Assembly: GCA_001873845.1 (NCBI GenBank)
Contig: MNZY01000203.1
Location: 2,231 to 14,897 of the forward strand
Source of the DNA: Candidatus Altarchaeum sp. CG2_30_32_3053
GTDB taxonomy: Archaea; Altiarchaeota; Altiarchaeia; Altiarchaeales; Altiarchaeaceae
Direction: 5' to 3'
DNA length: 12,667 bases
Shown piece by piece: positions 1 to 7,662 of this stretch (positions within the stretch are counted from its first letter, which is position 1; the number at the start of each line of letters is the position of its first letter). The notes under the pieces were generated by a model. The model was not told the DNA's origin and ran no database searches. It was given only the letters and a program-made list of their open reading frames with translations. Both the position numbers and the translations under genes were made by a program.

Positions 1-296
1 CTGCAAGTTTTCAATCTTTAAAAAATCCCGGTATTTTTTAAATACATGACTATCGGCTATTTTCAAAATATGGTTAAAATAAATGATTTATTTATTTGTT
101 TTACCTATTGTCATATATGGTTAAAATAAAGTATTTGTTTCAATTGGTTTAGATATTTAATTTGGTCAAAATTTAATTTAGCCGATAGTCATGAAATAAT
201 GAAACCGTTGGTTTCAATCTTTAAAAAAATCATGGTATTTTTTAAATACTAAAAACTGCAAGTTTTCAATCTTTAAAAATTTACGAAATTTTTAAA
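1..296. repeat. Array of double-hairpin repeat units (three units, interrupted)
   Basis: Three units share a core reading TTTTCAATCTTTAAAAA (8-24, 263-279; 211-227 with one change at the first base). Each unit is two adjacent hairpins. Hairpin A: unit 1 has its right arm at 6-11 with a GCA loop at 3-5 and its left arm mostly cut by the window edge; unit 2 pairs GAAACC (201-206) with GGTTTC (210-215); unit 3 pairs AAAACT (252-257) with AGTTTT (261-266). Hairpin B: arms 17-26 and 33-42 in unit 1; 220-230 and 237-246 in unit 2, with one bulged A; 272-282 and 286-296 in unit 3. The linker is CAATC or AATC. Stem sequences differ between units yet remain complementary, which suggests the fold is maintained. 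A fourth unit lies at 12470-12518. Whether the function is RNA, protein binding or mobility is unknown. The array probably continues left of the window. Confidence 0.75.
45..193. mobile_element. Short inverted-repeat element (MITE-like) inserted in the hairpin array
   Basis: CATGACTATCGGCT at 45-58 is perfectly inverted at 180-193. The ends are flanked by the 5-bp direct repeat AAATA (40-44 and 194-198), as expected of a target duplication. The element separates hairpin units 1 and 2, so it probably inserted into a pre-existing array. It has no coding capacity. Inside it are two direct copies of ATATGGTTAAAATAAA (68-83 and 115-130). The 14-bp perfect inverted repeat is solid; calling it a mobile element is inference, and AAATA can match by chance in DNA this AT-rich. 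Confidence 0.5.
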
Positions 297-470
297 TGAG
301 AGCGAAGCGAACCCAATTTCAAATGTTTGGATCACTTGGTCAAATTTGTTGGTTTTGAAAACACAATTTTCAAAACGCGGAGTTTTAAAAATCTCCAAAT
401 TACGGCGAGGTGATTTTAAATATCCTCAACAAATTATAAAACTAAATGAATTTTTAAAATAAAGTATTTG
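122..470. repeat. Dispersed 16-bp direct repeat TAAAATAAAGTATTTG
   Basis: The same 16 bases occur at 122-137, inside the inverted-repeat element, and again at 455-470 in the downstream gene-free stretch. The second copy could be a remnant of a related element. Low base complexity makes coincidence possible. Confidence 0.4.
352..376. repeat. Perfect 10-bp hairpin in gene-free region 297-584
   Basis: GTTTTGAAAA (352-361) pairs with TTTTCAAAAC (367-376) around a CACAA loop. The surrounding stretch from 297 to 584 holds no supportable gene; it contains the string GAGCGAAGCGAAC near 299-311 and A-rich sequence. The role of this hairpin is unknown. Confidence 0.5.
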
Positions 471-512
471 ACAAAAATATCAAATATCCAAAGAAAAACC
501 ATAAGAAAATTT

Positions 513-552
513 GAAAAATAAAAAGATAAAAAAGAAAAGAAACAGAAAAATA
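513..552 (-). terminator. U-rich terminator zone downstream of S10
   Basis: Read on the minus strand just after the S10 stop codon, a GGGG/CCCC-bounded block (555-574 on plus) is followed by several T runs of 4 to 6 bases. Archaeal RNA polymerase terminates at oligo-U stretches without needing a strong hairpin, so this is the likely 3' end of the translation operon. There is no experimental support. Confidence 0.45.
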
Positions 553-584
553 ATGGGGTTTAATTAATTTCCCCAAAAAGTTAA

Positions 585-893
585 TTATCTGCTTACATCT
601 ATTTCTACATGTACATCATCAGGCATCGGTATCTTCATTACATCCCTCATTGCTTTATCATTTCTGTAAATATCCACTATTCTTTTTGAAATTCTCATTT
701 CCCATCTGTCCCATGCAGTATTTCCTTCACCGCTGACATTCTTCCTGACAACAACCCTTATCTTTTTAGTTGGAAGAGGTATCGGTCCTCTGACAACTGC
801 CCTGTTATTCTTTGCAATAGAGACAATCTGATTTGTTATATTTTCAACATTTCGCTTCGCACTTCCGTATATTAATATTCTTGCTCTTTCCAT
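585..893 (-). CDS. rps10: Small ribosomal subunit protein S10 (uS10)
   Basis: This 102-residue protein is the normal length for archaeal uS10, a component of the head of the 30S subunit. The ends are characteristic of the family: an N-terminal ARILIYGS strand, a central PIPLPTKKIRVVVRKN segment that forms the long loop reaching into the subunit, and a C-terminal strand reading VHVEIDVSR. It lies only 7 nt downstream of the EF-1A stop codon, so it is almost certainly co-transcribed with it, the usual archaeal arrangement. The ATG at 893 gives the expected MERARI-type start. No Shine-Dalgarno precedes it. A U-rich stretch follows the gene, so it appears to be last in the operon. Confidence 0.96.
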   Translation of the reverse strand: MERARILIYGSAKRNVENITNQIVSIAKNNRAVVRGPIPLPTKKIRVVVRKNVSGEGNTAWDRWEMRISKRIVDIYRNDKAMRDVMKIPMPDDVHVEIDVSR

Positions 894-900
894 TGTATGT

Positions 901-2217
901 TTATGCTTTTATCTTAACTTCTTTTGCCTTTACTTCCAAAACCATTCCTGCAGCAATTGTCTGCCCCATATCTCTGATGGCAAATCTTCCCAAAGGCGGA
1001 AAATCCTTGACTATTTCAACAACTGTACTTCTCATAGGTTTAAGCCGGACAACTGCAACATCTCCTGCCTTTATTGTTTTTGGATGATCTTCCTTTGTTT
1101 GTCCTGTTCTTGGGTCAACGGTTTTTATTAATTCTTCAAACTTACATGCTACCTGATCAGTGTGTATGTGCAAAACAGGTGAATACCCTGCTGCTATTGC
1201 AGACGGGTGGTACAAAACAACGATTTGTGCAGTAAATTCTTCCGCAACCTTCGGAGGACTACCTAATGTTCCTATAACATTACCTTTTACTATATCTTCC
1301 TTCTTGGATGACCTGATGTTAAAACCAACATTGTCTCCCGGTAATCCCTCAGGAATTTGTTCGTGGTGCATTTCAATTGTTTTAACTTCATCCACAATTG
1401 CAGACGGCATAAAAACAATCTTCATTCCAGGCTTTAATATTCCGCTTTCTATTCTGCCTACAGGAACTGTTCCTATACCCGTAATTGAATAGGCATCCTG
1501 AATTGGCAGCCGTAATGGTTTGTCTATGGGTTTTGGCGGGGCAACAAGATTATTCAGGCACTCCAAAAAAGTAAGGCCATTGTACCATGGCATATTTGTA
1601 CTTTTTGTCTTTAAATTATCACCCACAAATGCCGAAAGAGGAATAAACGGAATGGTATCAACTTTATATCCAATTGGTTTTAAAAATTTAACCAGTGCAT
1701 CCTTTACTGCATTGTATGCTTCTGCATCATACTTTACAGCATCCATCTTATTCATCGCAATTATATACTGGTTAACACCTAATGTCTTGCATAAGAATGC
1801 GTGTTCTTTTGTTTGCGGAAGCAGTTGAATATTGCCTTTTTCATCTTTATTGTTTACTGTGTCATAGACAGAAACAACAAGTACTGATACATCTGCCTGA
1901 CTTGCTCCGGTTATCATGTTCTTTATAAAGTCCCTGTGTCCCGGTGCGTCTATAATTGTAAAGTAATTTTTATCTGTCTGGAATTTCTTGTGTGCAATAT
2001 CAATGGTTACTCCTCTTGTTCTTTCTTCCTTCAAAGTATCCATTACCCATGCGTATTCAAATGTTGCCTTTCCTATTTTTGCTGCCTCATCCCTGAGTTT
2101 TTTCATTGCCTGTTCAGAAACTTCTCCAAGTTCATACAACAATCTTCCAACTAATGTTGATTTTCCATTATCTACATGTCCTACAAATACCATGTTTATG
2201 TGTGGTTTCTCTGCCAT
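901..2217 (-). CDS. tuf: Translation elongation factor 1-alpha (EF-1A)
   Basis: This 438-residue GTPase delivers aminoacyl-tRNA to the ribosome. The G domain shows all motifs: P-loop GHVDNGKST at 13-21, switch I RGVTID at 68-73, DAPGH at 90-94 and NKMD at 156-159. Domain 2 begins near residue 230 (LPIQDAYSITGIGTVPVGRI), and domain 3 ends with a FAIRDMGQTIAAG segment typical of the family. Asn-17 replaces the His or Ser seen at this P-loop position in many homologues, a tolerated variation. It is the third gene of the S7, EF-2, EF-1A, S10 cluster, 124 nt after EF-2. A TATA-like box 25 nt or so before the ATG suggests it also has its own promoter and may be translated from a leaderless message. 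Confidence 0.97.
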   Translation of the reverse strand: MAEKPHINMVFVGHVDNGKSTLVGRLLYELGEVSEQAMKKLRDEAAKIGKATFEYAWVMDTLKEERTRGVTIDIAHKKFQTDKNYFTIIDAPGHRDFIKNMITGASQADVSVLVVSVYDTVNNKDEKGNIQLLPQTKEHAFLCKTLGVNQYIIAMNKMDAVKYDAEAYNAVKDALVKFLKPIGYKVDTIPFIPLSAFVGDNLKTKSTNMPWYNGLTFLECLNNLVAPPKPIDKPLRLPIQDAYSITGIGTVPVGRIESGILKPGMKIVFMPSAIVDEVKTIEMHHEQIPEGLPGDNVGFNIRSSKKEDIVKGNVIGTLGSPPKVAEEFTAQIVVLYHPSAIAAGYSPVLHIHTDQVACKFEELIKTVDPRTGQTKEDHPKTIKAGDVAVVRLKPMRSTVVEIVKDFPPLGRFAIRDMGQTIAAGMVLEVKAKEVKIKA

Positions 2218-2233
2218 TTTAAAAAATTTATTT

Positions 2234-2246
2234 TTTATAAATATTT
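2234..2246 (-). promoter_or_regulatory. TATA-like box upstream of EF-1A
   Basis: The minus strand reads AAATATTTATAAA, centred 22 to 27 nt before the EF-1A ATG. Archaeal TATA boxes sit about 26 nt before the transcription start, so transcription would begin at or next to the start codon. This is a plausible internal promoter, but the region is so AT-rich that such strings occur by chance. Confidence 0.4.
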
Positions 2247-2341
2247 GAGCGTTAGCGAAATTATTTTAAATTTTATAAATGCTGTTTTAAATTAATGTTA
2301 TAAATTAACTTTTAAATATTAAATTTTTTATTAGTTATCCT

Positions 2342-4543
2342 TTACCTTTCCAGATATTCCTCAGGTTTTGGAACCGGTTCTGGCAGACCTTTTCTTTTTC
2401 TTATTGAACCAATTATTTTTTCCTGCAATTCCCGGGGCACTTCATCATACCCGGAATTTTGAGAATTCCACAAAGCATGTCCTTCGCTTGCTCCCCTTAT
2501 ATCTCCTGTAATTCCAAATGTTTCTGAAATAGGAATTCTTCCTTCAATTGTAGTTAATTCTTCTTCCTGCAAAATATTCGCTATTTGCCCTCTTCTTGAC
2601 TGCAATACGCTTGTTATCGCTCCAATGTGTTCATGAGGTATCTGAATAAAAACATCCTGCATTGGCTCATAAAATGTCGGTTTGGAGAGCAAAATTCCTG
2701 CATATATGGGATTTCTAACCGCCGGATACACCTGTGCCGGACCTCTGTGAATAGCATCTTCGTGAAGAACTGCGTCGTGCAGAATTACCTTCATTTTTAT
2801 TATTGGCTCTTTTGCTAACGGACCTCCTTCCATAACCTGCTCAAAACCATCAAAAATCAGTTCCATTGTTTCATCCAGGTGCTGCAAACCTTTTGTCAGG
2901 TTAATGAGTACATTTCCCTTGAATATATCTACGATACTCGCTGCTTCATCACTTTTAATTCCCTTTGAGACCAGTAATGCTCTTAAGTCCTTACTTCTTG
3001 ACTTTCTTCTTCCTTCTTTTACTTCTCCACTTATAATTGCCTGGTATAACTCTTCTTCCAGCGGCTCAACTGCGAGATAAAATTTATTGTGTTTGTTCGG
3101 AGATTTTCCTTCTATATCACCATGACTGTTATTAATTGTTTCTCTATATACAACAATCGGAGGGGATGTTATTACTTCAACACCTCTGTCTCTTAGCCGA
3201 TGTTCCACAATTTCCAGGTGTAATTCTCCCATTCCCGCAACCAGGTTTTCACCTGTCTGTTCATCTATTTTAACCTTTAATGTAGGGTCTTCTTTTTCCA
3301 TTTCTTTTAAGACCTCAACCAGCTTTCCAATGTCTTTTATATTTTTCGGTTCAAACGCCTTTGTAACTACCGGGTCCGAATAATGTTTTATTTCTTCAAA
3401 TGCAGTCATCGGTTCGCCTGCTATCGTATCTCCGACAAAAGTATTTGAAACGCCACCTAATGCAACTATATTTCCTGATGGGACTGCTGCAACATTTACT
3501 CTTTGCGGACCCATGTACAAACCAAGTTGCTGGATCCTCATTTTTGTTTTATTTCCGATAGAGTATACTTCATCACCCTGATGCACTGTGCCGGAATATA
3601 TCCTTCCGATTGCTATCTCTCCAGCATGTTTGTCATAAATTATATCAAATATCATTATTGCCAATTTCCCGCCTGGGTCGCATATTTGCATATCTTTTGC
3701 AACTGTTTCACTCTCGGCATTTCCGCGCCATATCTTCTCTATTCTGACTTTTTGTGCATCTACCGGCGCAGGTAATGCTGAAATCACCATATCCATAACA
3801 ATTTTGTTAAGAGGCGATTTCTTTGCCAGTTCTTCTTGTTTTTCATTATTACACGCATCAATAATATCCTTAAATGATATTCCTGTCTTTTTCATATACG
3901 GGACATTTATTGCCCACTTTTTTTTGGCAGAACCAAATGCTACTGTGCCTTTTGCTACATCCACCGTCCAGTCAACACCTTTTGGCTGACGCATCTTTAT
4001 CATGCTATTAACATTAGAAATTATTTTTATAAATCTCTTCTGAAGTTCTTCTGGAGTAAGTTTTAATTCCGTAATAAGACGATCTGTTTTATTTATAAAC
4101 AACACGGGCTTTACTCTTTCGTTGATTGCCTGATTTAAGACAGTTTTTGTCTGAGGCATTATTCCTTCAACTGCACAACAAACAATAACACAACCGTCAA
4201 CTGCTCTCATTGCCCTTGTTACATTGCCTCCGAAATCAACATGGCCCGGCGTATCTATTAAATTTATGAGATATTCCTTTCTTTCATAAGTATGTGTTAT
4301 TGAAACATTGGCGGAATCAATAGTAATTCCTCTTTGTTCTGCTTCCCATGAATCAGGAGCAAACTCTGTAATCTTGTCTTTATCCAGGACACTCTCAGAA
4401 ATAAGTCCTGCTCCCGCAAGTAAATTTGTGGTTAATGTTGTTTTTCCATGATCTATATGGGCAACTATTGCTATATTTCTTATATTTGTCTTGTTTTGCA
4501 TCATTGAAACGGCTTTTTCAGCAAGTTGTTCTGCACGACCCAT
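2342..4543 (-). CDS. fusA: Translation elongation factor 2 (EF-2)
   Basis: This 733-residue GTPase drives translocation on the ribosome. Visible motifs are the P-loop AHIDHGKTT (28-36), RGITID (71-76), DTPGHVDF (97-104) and NKTD (151-154). Domain II follows near residues 300-380, and the C-terminal domains include LVAGMGELHLEIVEHRLRDRG-type sequence. The diphthamide loop LHEDAIHRGPAQ is present, with the His to be modified at about residue 599, so a diphthamide pathway is predicted elsewhere in the genome. The length is typical of archaeal EF-2. It lies 64 nt after S7 and 124 nt before EF-1A. The stretch just before switch I (around residues 55-70, with a Trp in PDSWEAEQ) is less typical than the rest, but no key residue is lost. 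There is no intein and no Shine-Dalgarno. Confidence 0.97.
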   Translation of the reverse strand: MGRAEQLAEKAVSMMQNKTNIRNIAIVAHIDHGKTTLTTNLLAGAGLISESVLDKDKITEFAPDSWEAEQRGITIDSANVSITHTYERKEYLINLIDTPGHVDFGGNVTRAMRAVDGCVIVCCAVEGIMPQTKTVLNQAINERVKPVLFINKTDRLITELKLTPEELQKRFIKIISNVNSMIKMRQPKGVDWTVDVAKGTVAFGSAKKKWAINVPYMKKTGISFKDIIDACNNEKQEELAKKSPLNKIVMDMVISALPAPVDAQKVRIEKIWRGNAESETVAKDMQICDPGGKLAIMIFDIIYDKHAGEIAIGRIYSGTVHQGDEVYSIGNKTKMRIQQLGLYMGPQRVNVAAVPSGNIVALGGVSNTFVGDTIAGEPMTAFEEIKHYSDPVVTKAFEPKNIKDIGKLVEVLKEMEKEDPTLKVKIDEQTGENLVAGMGELHLEIVEHRLRDRGVEVITSPPIVVYRETINNSHGDIEGKSPNKHNKFYLAVEPLEEELYQAIISGEVKEGRRKSRSKDLRALLVSKGIKSDEAASIVDIFKGNVLINLTKGLQHLDETMELIFDGFEQVMEGGPLAKEPIIKMKVILHDAVLHEDAIHRGPAQVYPAVRNPIYAGILLSKPTFYEPMQDVFIQIPHEHIGAITSVLQSRRGQIANILQEEELTTIEGRIPISETFGITGDIRGASEGHALWNSQNSGYDEVPRELQEKIIGSIRKRKGLPEPVPKPEEYLER

Positions 4544-4607
4544 TTTATTTTAAATTCCTGTTTTAAATTTAATTTAGAATTTTTATCGGACTTATTAAAT
4601 TTTATAT

Positions 4608-5219
4608 TTATCTCGACGATGCGGCAATTCTTTCCGTTTCTTCTTTCCTTGAAACAGCAAAACTCTTCGTATCATTATTCGCAGCCAAAACTATTTCATT
4701 GGCAAGTGCTTCTCCAAGCGTGTTCTTTGTATTAAATGATGTCGCAAACGCACCCAATGCTAAATTTTTTAATGCGAAATCCAACCTTCTTAATGCAGAT
4801 GCGTCAATTGCCTGATGATACTTTATTCCACCGTAAATTATTGATGTTGTCTCTTCTGCCGGACCAGTGTTTTGCAATGCATTTACTAATACCTGTATCG
4901 GATTTTTCTTTGTTCTTTTCTCTATTATTTCAAATGCGGTTTTAATAACATTTAATGCGTTTAATTTATTTCCTGTGTTTCCTCTGCCCCTAAGATATTT
5001 TCCAACCATTTTTTTTGCACCCTGCCCCGAACGCATCATTTTGTTTGCCATTCGTTCGACGACATTCACATTTGCCTTTCCAAACTGCTTGTTTGCAAAT
5101 TTTCCGTGCGTAATTGGAATATACCTTGGATTTAAATTTATATATCTTTTCAATCCTATATCCTTCACTTCAACTATATATTCCCATCTTCCGAATAATT
5201 TTAATGCATCACTTTCCAC
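4608..5219 (-). CDS. rps7: Small ribosomal subunit protein S7 (uS7)
   Basis: This 203-residue protein is of archaeal uS7 type and nucleates assembly of the 30S head around the 3' domain of 16S rRNA. Diagnostic sequence includes NVVERMANKMMRSGQGAKK, then KTAFEIIEKRTKKNPIQVLVNAL, then GGIKYHQAIDASALRR-like rRNA-binding sequence, and the C-terminal ERIAASSR found in archaeal and eukaryotic S7. The start is taken as GTG at 5219: no in-frame ATG precedes the conserved region, and a stop codon lies three codons upstream. It is the first gene of the operon here. The NusA and S12 genes that precede S7 in many archaea are absent; instead there is an AT-rich tandem repeat and an inserted element. Confidence 0.95.
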   Translation of the reverse strand: MESDALKLFGRWEYIVEVKDIGLKRYINLNPRYIPITHGKFANKQFGKANVNVVERMANKMMRSGQGAKKMVGKYLRGRGNTGNKLNALNVIKTAFEIIEKRTKKNPIQVLVNALQNTGPAEETTSIIYGGIKYHQAIDASALRRLDFALKNLALGAFATSFNTKNTLGEALANEIVLAANNDTKSFAVSRKEETERIAASSR

Positions 5220-5222
5220 TTT

Positions 5223-5311
5223 TGTTTATATTTATTATTTGTTTTTATTATTATTTGTTTTTATTATTATTTGTTTTTATTTGTGTTTTTATATTTATTA
5301 TTTGTTTTTAT
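5223..5311. repeat. AT-rich tandem repeat upstream of S7
   Basis: Roughly 16-18 bp imperfect units built on ATTATTATTTGTTTTT are repeated about five times, and one more unit lies beyond the inserted element at 5442-5457. In the S7 sense direction this gives a T-poor, A/C-rich stretch that would be unstructured if transcribed as leader. The tract occupies the place where the S7 operon promoter must lie, so its unit number could affect expression. That last point is inference. Confidence 0.7.
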
Positions 5312-5315
5312 ATTT

Positions 5316-5441
5316 AGTGTCCATCCATAAAGTATAAAATTTTGAAAAAATTTTAACTTTTTCAAGGTAAATTATTATGTTTTTGACAATTTAAAAATCT
5401 TACAGATTTTCAGTAAAATTACGAGCTTATGGATGGACACT
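5316..5441 (-). mobile_element. MITE-like element, copy 1
   Basis: The ends are inverted repeats: AGTGTCCATCCATAA at 5316-5330 and its exact complement at 5427-5441. The core 5317-5440 is flanked by TATTTA on both sides (5311-5316 and 5441-5446), a candidate target duplication; a bare TA duplication is the alternative. A near-identical element lies in opposite orientation at 12441-12591, differing by about three substitutions, one T and a 26-bp segment. There is no open reading frame inside, so any movement would need a transposase encoded elsewhere. It splits the tandem-repeat tract upstream of the S7 operon. Strand is given relative to copy 2. Confidence 0.8.
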
Positions 5442-5604
5442 ATTTATTATTTGTTTTATCCTTGTTTTATCCTATTTCAATCTTATTTTAAAATTTTGTT
5501 CTTATAAATAAGGTTTTGTAAATAAATAATTTAAAATTCTAAATTTTTAATTAAATTTATTTAATGCAGAAGTAATTGATGTTAGATTTAAGATAAATTA
5601 AAAT

Positions 5605-5656
5605 ATTATTGTAAAATATATTATTGTAAAATATTATTGTAAAAATTGTAAAAATT
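5605..5656. repeat. Short tandem repeat upstream of trpA
   Basis: Units related to ATTATTGTAAAAT occur at 5605-5617, 5620-5632 and 5633-5645, followed by a shortened ATTGTAAAAATT. The tract ends 4 nt before the trpA start and so covers its probable promoter or leader. The rest of 5442-5604 shows no gene. Confidence 0.6.
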
Positions 5657-5660
5657 CACA

Positions 5661-6443
5661 ATGAAAATTTCGGAAAAATTTAAATATGTAAAGGAAAAAG
5701 AAGAAAGATGTGTATTAATTGCTTATGTGTGTGCCGGAGACCCGAACTTTGAAAAGAGCATGGAAATTGTCAGAATTTTAAAAAAATATACAGATGTTAT
5801 TGAATTGGGAATGCCATTTTCCGATCCCATTGCAGATGGTCTAACCATACAGCAGGCAAGTGGGAGGGCATTGAAGAGCGGAATGAATACTGATGTTTAT
5901 TTTAAATTTTGTGGAGAAGTTAAAGACGAAGGCATTCCTCTTGTGTGTATGACTTATTATAATTTGCTTTACCGGTACGGACTTGAGAAATTTGTTGTGG
6001 AATGCAGCAGGAACGGAATTAAAGGAATTATTATTCCTGATTTGCCTGTTGAAGAAAGTGATGAATTATTAAATTTATGCGATAAACACGACATTGATTT
6101 AATATTTCTGGTTGCACAAACATCAACAAAAGAAAGAATTAAGAAGATATCTGAAAAGGCAGGCGGATTTTTGTATCTGATTTCTGTTTTGGGAGTTACT
6201 GGGGCAAGAGAAAATTTAAATGTTGAGCCGAAATTTATTGAAGGAGTAAAGAAGGTCTTAAAAGATATAAAGAAAGAAATTCCACTGGCAATAGGATTTG
6301 GAATCTCAAATGCAAACCACATAAATGCAATAAAAGACAAAGTTGACGGAGTAATTATCGGAAGTGCAATAATAAACAAAATTAATGATTTGAAGGTGCT
6401 GGAAAATTTTGTCAAAGAAATGAGAGAAGCAACCAAAAAGTAA
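5661..6443 (+). CDS. trpA: Tryptophan synthase alpha chain
   Basis: This 260-residue TIM barrel cleaves indole-3-glycerol phosphate to indole and glyceraldehyde 3-phosphate, the last-but-one chemical step of tryptophan synthesis; indole normally passes to the TrpB subunit. Catalytic Glu-48 and Asp-59 lie in the segment VIELGMPFSDPIADG, corresponding to the classic Glu49/Asp60 pair. The loop-6 motif GVTGAR is present, as are the phosphate-binding IGFGIS and GVIIGSAI segments near the C terminus. The length is normal. It stands alone: no trpB or other trp gene is in the window, whereas trpBA are usually adjacent. The ATG at 5661 matches the family start. It ends 61 nt from the convergent mqnE. 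Confidence 0.96.
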   Translation: MKISEKFKYVKEKEERCVLIAYVCAGDPNFEKSMEIVRILKKYTDVIELGMPFSDPIADGLTIQQASGRALKSGMNTDVYFKFCGEVKDEGIPLVCMTYYNLLYRYGLEKFVVECSRNGIKGIIIPDLPVEESDELLNLCDKHDIDLIFLVAQTSTKERIKKISEKAGGFLYLISVLGVTGARENLNVEPKFIEGVKKVLKDIKKEIPLAIGFGISNANHINAIKDKVDGVIIGSAIINKINDLKVLENFVKEMREATKK

Positions 6444-6458
6444 AAATTAGAAAAAATA

Positions 6459-6494
6459 AAATTCAGAGAAAAATTCAGAGAAAAATTCAGAGAA
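6459..6494. repeat. Three tandem 12-bp repeats between trpA and mqnE
   Basis: AAATTCAGAGAA is repeated three times exactly, head to tail, in the 61-nt gap between the convergent trpA and mqnE stop codons. It may affect termination of either transcript, or may be a neutral slippage product. Confidence 0.75.
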
Positions 6495-6504
6495 AAAGAC
6501 AATT

Positions 6505-7632
6505 TTATTCCAAAATTTCTATTATTTTGTAATCGGTTGTTCGTATAGCAGGAATCCTGCCAGCCCCTTTTATTAAATTTTTCAGTTCATCAATACCAGC
6601 ACTTCTTTCTGAAATTTTTCCCGCAGAATAGGTTATATTTTCTTTTCCAACAGTTCCGTCAAAATCATTTGCCCCGTAATGAAGTGCCACCTGGGCTAAA
6701 TTTTTTCCCATCATAACCCAATAAGCCCTTACATTGTCAAAATTATTGAGCAATATTCGTGAGACAGCAATAACCTTTAAATCTTCTATTCCACTTACAG
6801 GCATTTTGACAATTCTTTCCTTGTCTAGTTTTGTGCCTTTCGGATGAAAACTTAAAGGAATAAAACCCAGAAATCCGTTTGTCTTTTTCTGCAAATCCCT
6901 AAGCTTTAATATATGTCTGATTCTGTCTCCGCTGCTTTCAATGTGTCCGTAAAGCATTGTCGCATTGCTCTTTATATTTAATTTGTGTGCGGTTTCCATA
7001 ACATTAAGCCATTCATCGCTTTTTATTTTATTCGGACAAATTTTCGCCCTTATTTCATCGTTTAAAATTTCAGCCCCACCGCCCGGCATAAAATTTAATC
7101 CAGCATCTTTAAACCGTTCCAAAATTTCTTTAACGCTGCTTTTATTTTTCTTTGCAATAAAGAAAATTTCTGTTGCCGTAAATGCCTTAATTGCCAGGTC
7201 CGGAAAATTTTTCCTTATCTCCTTCAGGATATCTTCATAATATTCAGCAGAAATTTCCGGATTTAGAGCCCCGACAATATGAACCTCTGTTATGTTGCTT
7301 ATTTGTTTTGCCTTCTTTATCATCTCTAAAATTTCATTAACTGACAGAACATAGCCACCTTTGTCCTCTTTATCCTTGTAATACGCACAGAATTCGCATT
7401 TGCTTATGCAGGTATTTGTATAATTTATGTGTAAATTTAAAACAAAGGAAACAATATCTCCGACCTTTTGCTTTCTTATCCTGTCTGCTGCTATACCTAA
7501 ATTTAATATGTCGTTTGAATTCGTTAAATTCATTAATGCAATTCCGTCTTTTTCGGAAATTTTTTCACATTTTGCTGCCCGTTCAAGGATTTCAGATGTA
7601 TCGCTGTTAAATTTTTCGCTGTTAAAGTTCAT
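6505..7632 (-). CDS. mqnE: Aminofutalosine synthase (MqnE), radical SAM
   Basis: This 375-residue radical SAM enzyme joins 3-[(1-carboxyvinyl)oxy]benzoate to the adenosyl radical to make aminofutalosine in the futalosine route to menaquinone. The [4Fe-4S] motif CISKCEFC has cysteines at 75, 79 and 82. HIVGALNP, then AFTATEI, then MPGGGAEILNDEIR and SNATMLYGH are diagnostic of MqnE. The F420-pathway enzyme CofH, which is related, has PGTAAEIL at the equivalent place, so CofH is unlikely. It faces away from mqnC across a 159-nt repeat-rich gap and is convergent with trpA. The ATG at 7632 is preceded by AACAAAAA with no Shine-Dalgarno. The length is typical and no residue seems missing. Confidence 0.93.
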   Translation of the reverse strand: MNFNSEKFNSDTSEILERAAKCEKISEKDGIALMNLTNSNDILNLGIAADRIRKQKVGDIVSFVLNLHINYTNTCISKCEFCAYYKDKEDKGGYVLSVNEILEMIKKAKQISNITEVHIVGALNPEISAEYYEDILKEIRKNFPDLAIKAFTATEIFFIAKKNKSSVKEILERFKDAGLNFMPGGGAEILNDEIRAKICPNKIKSDEWLNVMETAHKLNIKSNATMLYGHIESSGDRIRHILKLRDLQKKTNGFLGFIPLSFHPKGTKLDKERIVKMPVSGIEDLKVIAVSRILLNNFDNVRAYWVMMGKNLAQVALHYGANDFDGTVGKENITYSAGKISERSAGIDELKNLIKGAGRIPAIRTTDYKIIEILE

Positions 7633-7662
7633 TTTTTGTTACTGAATAAATTTATCTTAAAA

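Noticed and set aside
1..296. CRISPR array
   Set aside because: The core repeats, but the intervals are not unique spacers of regular length; they are the arms of hairpins, and one interval holds an inverted-repeat element. No cas gene is present.
4867..5337. 156-codon plus-strand frame opposite S7
   Set aside because: It is a shadow of S7 that runs into the tandem repeat; its Phe, Ile and Tyr rich end is translated repeat DNA.
5969..6502. 177-codon minus-strand frame opposite trpA
   Set aside because: It lies antisense to a clear trpA and its translation is Phe, Ser and Ile rich low-complexity sequence, with the start inside the 12-bp repeat.
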